From Planctomycetota bacterium (GTDB lineage Bacteria; Planctomycetota; Phycisphaerae; UBA1845; UTPLA1): DNA of 64,000 nucleotides. The notes beneath the pieces are model-generated. The model ran no database searches and had not been told where the DNA came from. It saw only the letters and a list, made by a program, of their open reading frames with translations. Both the position numbers and the translations under genes were made by a program. The DNA lies in the NCBI GenBank assembly GCA_003576905.1, contig QEVG01000018.1, positions 1-64,000 on the forward strand, given 5' to 3'. This document shows positions 63,118 through 64,000 of this stretch, in pieces. Numbering within the stretch: the first letter of the stretch is position 1; each line of letters starts with the position of its first letter.

Positions 63118-63612
63118 ATGCAAAGTAAAGCCACGACCGTCAAGGAGTATCTCACCTCATTGCCGGAGGATCGGCGCAAGACGATCGCGGCGGTGCGCAA
63201 GGTTATTCTCAGGAACCTTGACAAGGATTATGAGGAGGGCATGCTGTACGGCGCAATCAGCTATTACGTGCCGCACAAGGTGTATCCGCCCGGGTATCAC
63301 TGCGATCCGAAGATTCCCCTGCCGTTTGCGGGACTCGGATCGCAGAAGAACTACATCTCGCTCGGCATGATGTGCCACTACAACGACGGCGCAGAGGACA
63401 TGTGGTTCCGCGCGGCATGGGCAAAGTCCGGCAAAAAGCTGAACATGGGCAAGTGCTGCGTGCGATTCAAAAAGATCGAGGATGTGCCGCTGGACGTGAT
63501 CGGTGAGGCGATCCGACGCGTGCCGGCAAAGAAATACATCGCGATGTACGAGAAGGCCCTTGGGCCGCAGCGCCTGGCGAAGCATCGGGCGAAGGGGCTC
63601 AAGAACGCATAG
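63118..63612 (+). CDS. DUF1801 (YdhG-like) domain protein
   Basis: This is a 164-residue protein of the DUF1801 family: VKEYLTSLPEDRRKTIAAVR, LDKDYEEGMLYGAISYYVPH, PLPFAGLGSQKNYISLGMMC, KLNMGKCCVRFKKIEDVPLD, VIGEAIRR. The fold resembles the YdhG/frataxin-like group, with possible roles in iron or stress physiology; no reaction is established. The start ATG follows a TACAAT box by a few bases. It is divergent from the alkylation repair gene. Confidence 0.85.
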   Translation: MQSKATTVKEYLTSLPEDRRKTIAAVRKVILRNLDKDYEEGMLYGAISYYVPHKVYPPGYHCDPKIPLPFAGLGSQKNYISLGMMCHYNDGAEDMWFRAAWAKSGKKLNMGKCCVRFKKIEDVPLDVIGEAIRRVPAKKYIAMYEKALGPQRLAKHRAKGLKNA

Positions 63613-63814
63613 AGAGCGTTGCCGACTCGGAGTCTGTGGGGTAACCGTCCCGCGCGTGCCGGCAAATGAGTGGGCGAGACCGTGTGCCTGTTTCCGCACA
63701 AGTCACTCGTCAACTTCGACTCGTTTCCTTGAGGCGACCATAAAGCGCTGCCGCGCGGAAACTTTTCGACGACGGCGGCGGCTGTGGTGACCTAAAGCCC
63801 GAAAGGCGGCGGTC

Positions 63815-64000
63815 ATGACGCATTCGCTGTGGTCCATTCTAAACGGCACGATCGTCAACGTGGCGACGGTGGCAGTCGGCTCGGCGATCGGCATCGGGCT
63901 CTCGACGCGCATCCCGGAGCGGTTCCAAAAAATCATCCTCAACGGCCTCGGGCTGGTCACCGTCACCCTCGGCGTGGACGCCTCGGTGCTGGTGATGGCC
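63815..64000 (+). CDS. DUF554 membrane protein, truncated by the window end
   Basis: The first 62 codons are visible: LNGTIVNVATVAVGSAIGIG, LSTRIPERFQKIILNGLGLV, TVTLGVDASVLVM. The N-terminal pattern (G-T-x-V-N, then G-x-x-x-G-x-x-x-x, RIPE, GLGLVT) is that of DUF554 (YdfK/YqgA-like) multi-spanning membrane proteins. The rest lies beyond position 64000. Function of the family is poorly known. Confidence 0.85.
   Translation, partial: MTHSLWSILNGTIVNVATVAVGSAIGIGLSTRIPERFQKIILNGLGLVTVTLGVDASVLVMA

Overview
The window looks like a chromosome segment of a GC-rich, Gram-negative environmental bacterium, most likely a Planctomycetota member. The integrase N-terminus with the pattern KIPAYR...QALVTL is typical of planctomycete integrases, many small genes resemble conserved planctomycete accessory families, and there is an outer-membrane beta-barrel protein. 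This placement is inference; no rRNA gene is present to confirm it.

The left and middle of the window (about 1.67 to 49.97 kb) form one 48-kb integrative element inserted in a tRNA-Gly(CCC) gene. A 44-bp direct repeat of the tRNA 3' part marks both ends (1673-1716 and 49924-49967), and a tyrosine integrase reads into the intact tRNA at the right end. A second, unrelated integrase (197-1555) lies just left of the left repeat. It probably belongs to another element stacked in the same tRNA and running out of the window.

Layout of the element from left to right: a plasmid-like maintenance block (replication-initiator-like protein, possible small RNA, iteron-like repeats, ParA, ribbon-helix-helix partner; 1.9-5.2 kb); a 1255-residue protein with a nuclease-like head and STAND-like architecture (5.3-9.0 kb); an ArdC-type antirestriction block (9.2-11.6 kb); a repeat-flanked cassette of secreted and membrane proteins with different base composition (11.7-16.9 kb); small conserved element genes (17.0-18.2 kb); a DNA-transfer-like block with two winged-helix proteins and a TraD/VirD4-like ATPase but no recognisable relaxase or mating channel (18.4-25.5 kb); and a defence island (25.6-41.2 kb). 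The island holds an AbiE toxin-antitoxin pair and an operon of recombinase, SNF2-type helicase with DUF3883, an unknown protein, a DUF1156 adenine methylase, a zinc-ribbon plus Shedu-like nuclease, a small nuclease-like protein and a DUF499 ATPase. Next come a small XRE regulator with a large palindromic operator, several unknown genes, an XRE/ImmA regulatory pair, an excisionase-like gene broken by an in-frame amber codon, and the integrase.

At 44.1-45.2 kb on the minus strand lies a non-coding structured region. It has an excellent group II intron domain V and a domain VI, followed downstream by domain I-like sequence, and no reverse transcriptase gene. That domain order matches the circularly permuted (CP) group II ribozymes and is the most unusual feature seen here.

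Right of the tRNA is ordinary chromosome: a high-affinity potassium uptake locus in the unusual order kdpF-(31-aa ORF)-kdpA-kdpC-kdpB, an outer-membrane barrel protein, a 37-residue membrane protein and the kdpD/kdpE two-component system. After a gene-free gap follow a SnoaL-like protein, a zinc alcohol dehydrogenase, an AlkD-like DNA alkylation repair protein, a DUF1801 protein and the start of a DUF554 membrane protein cut by the window end.
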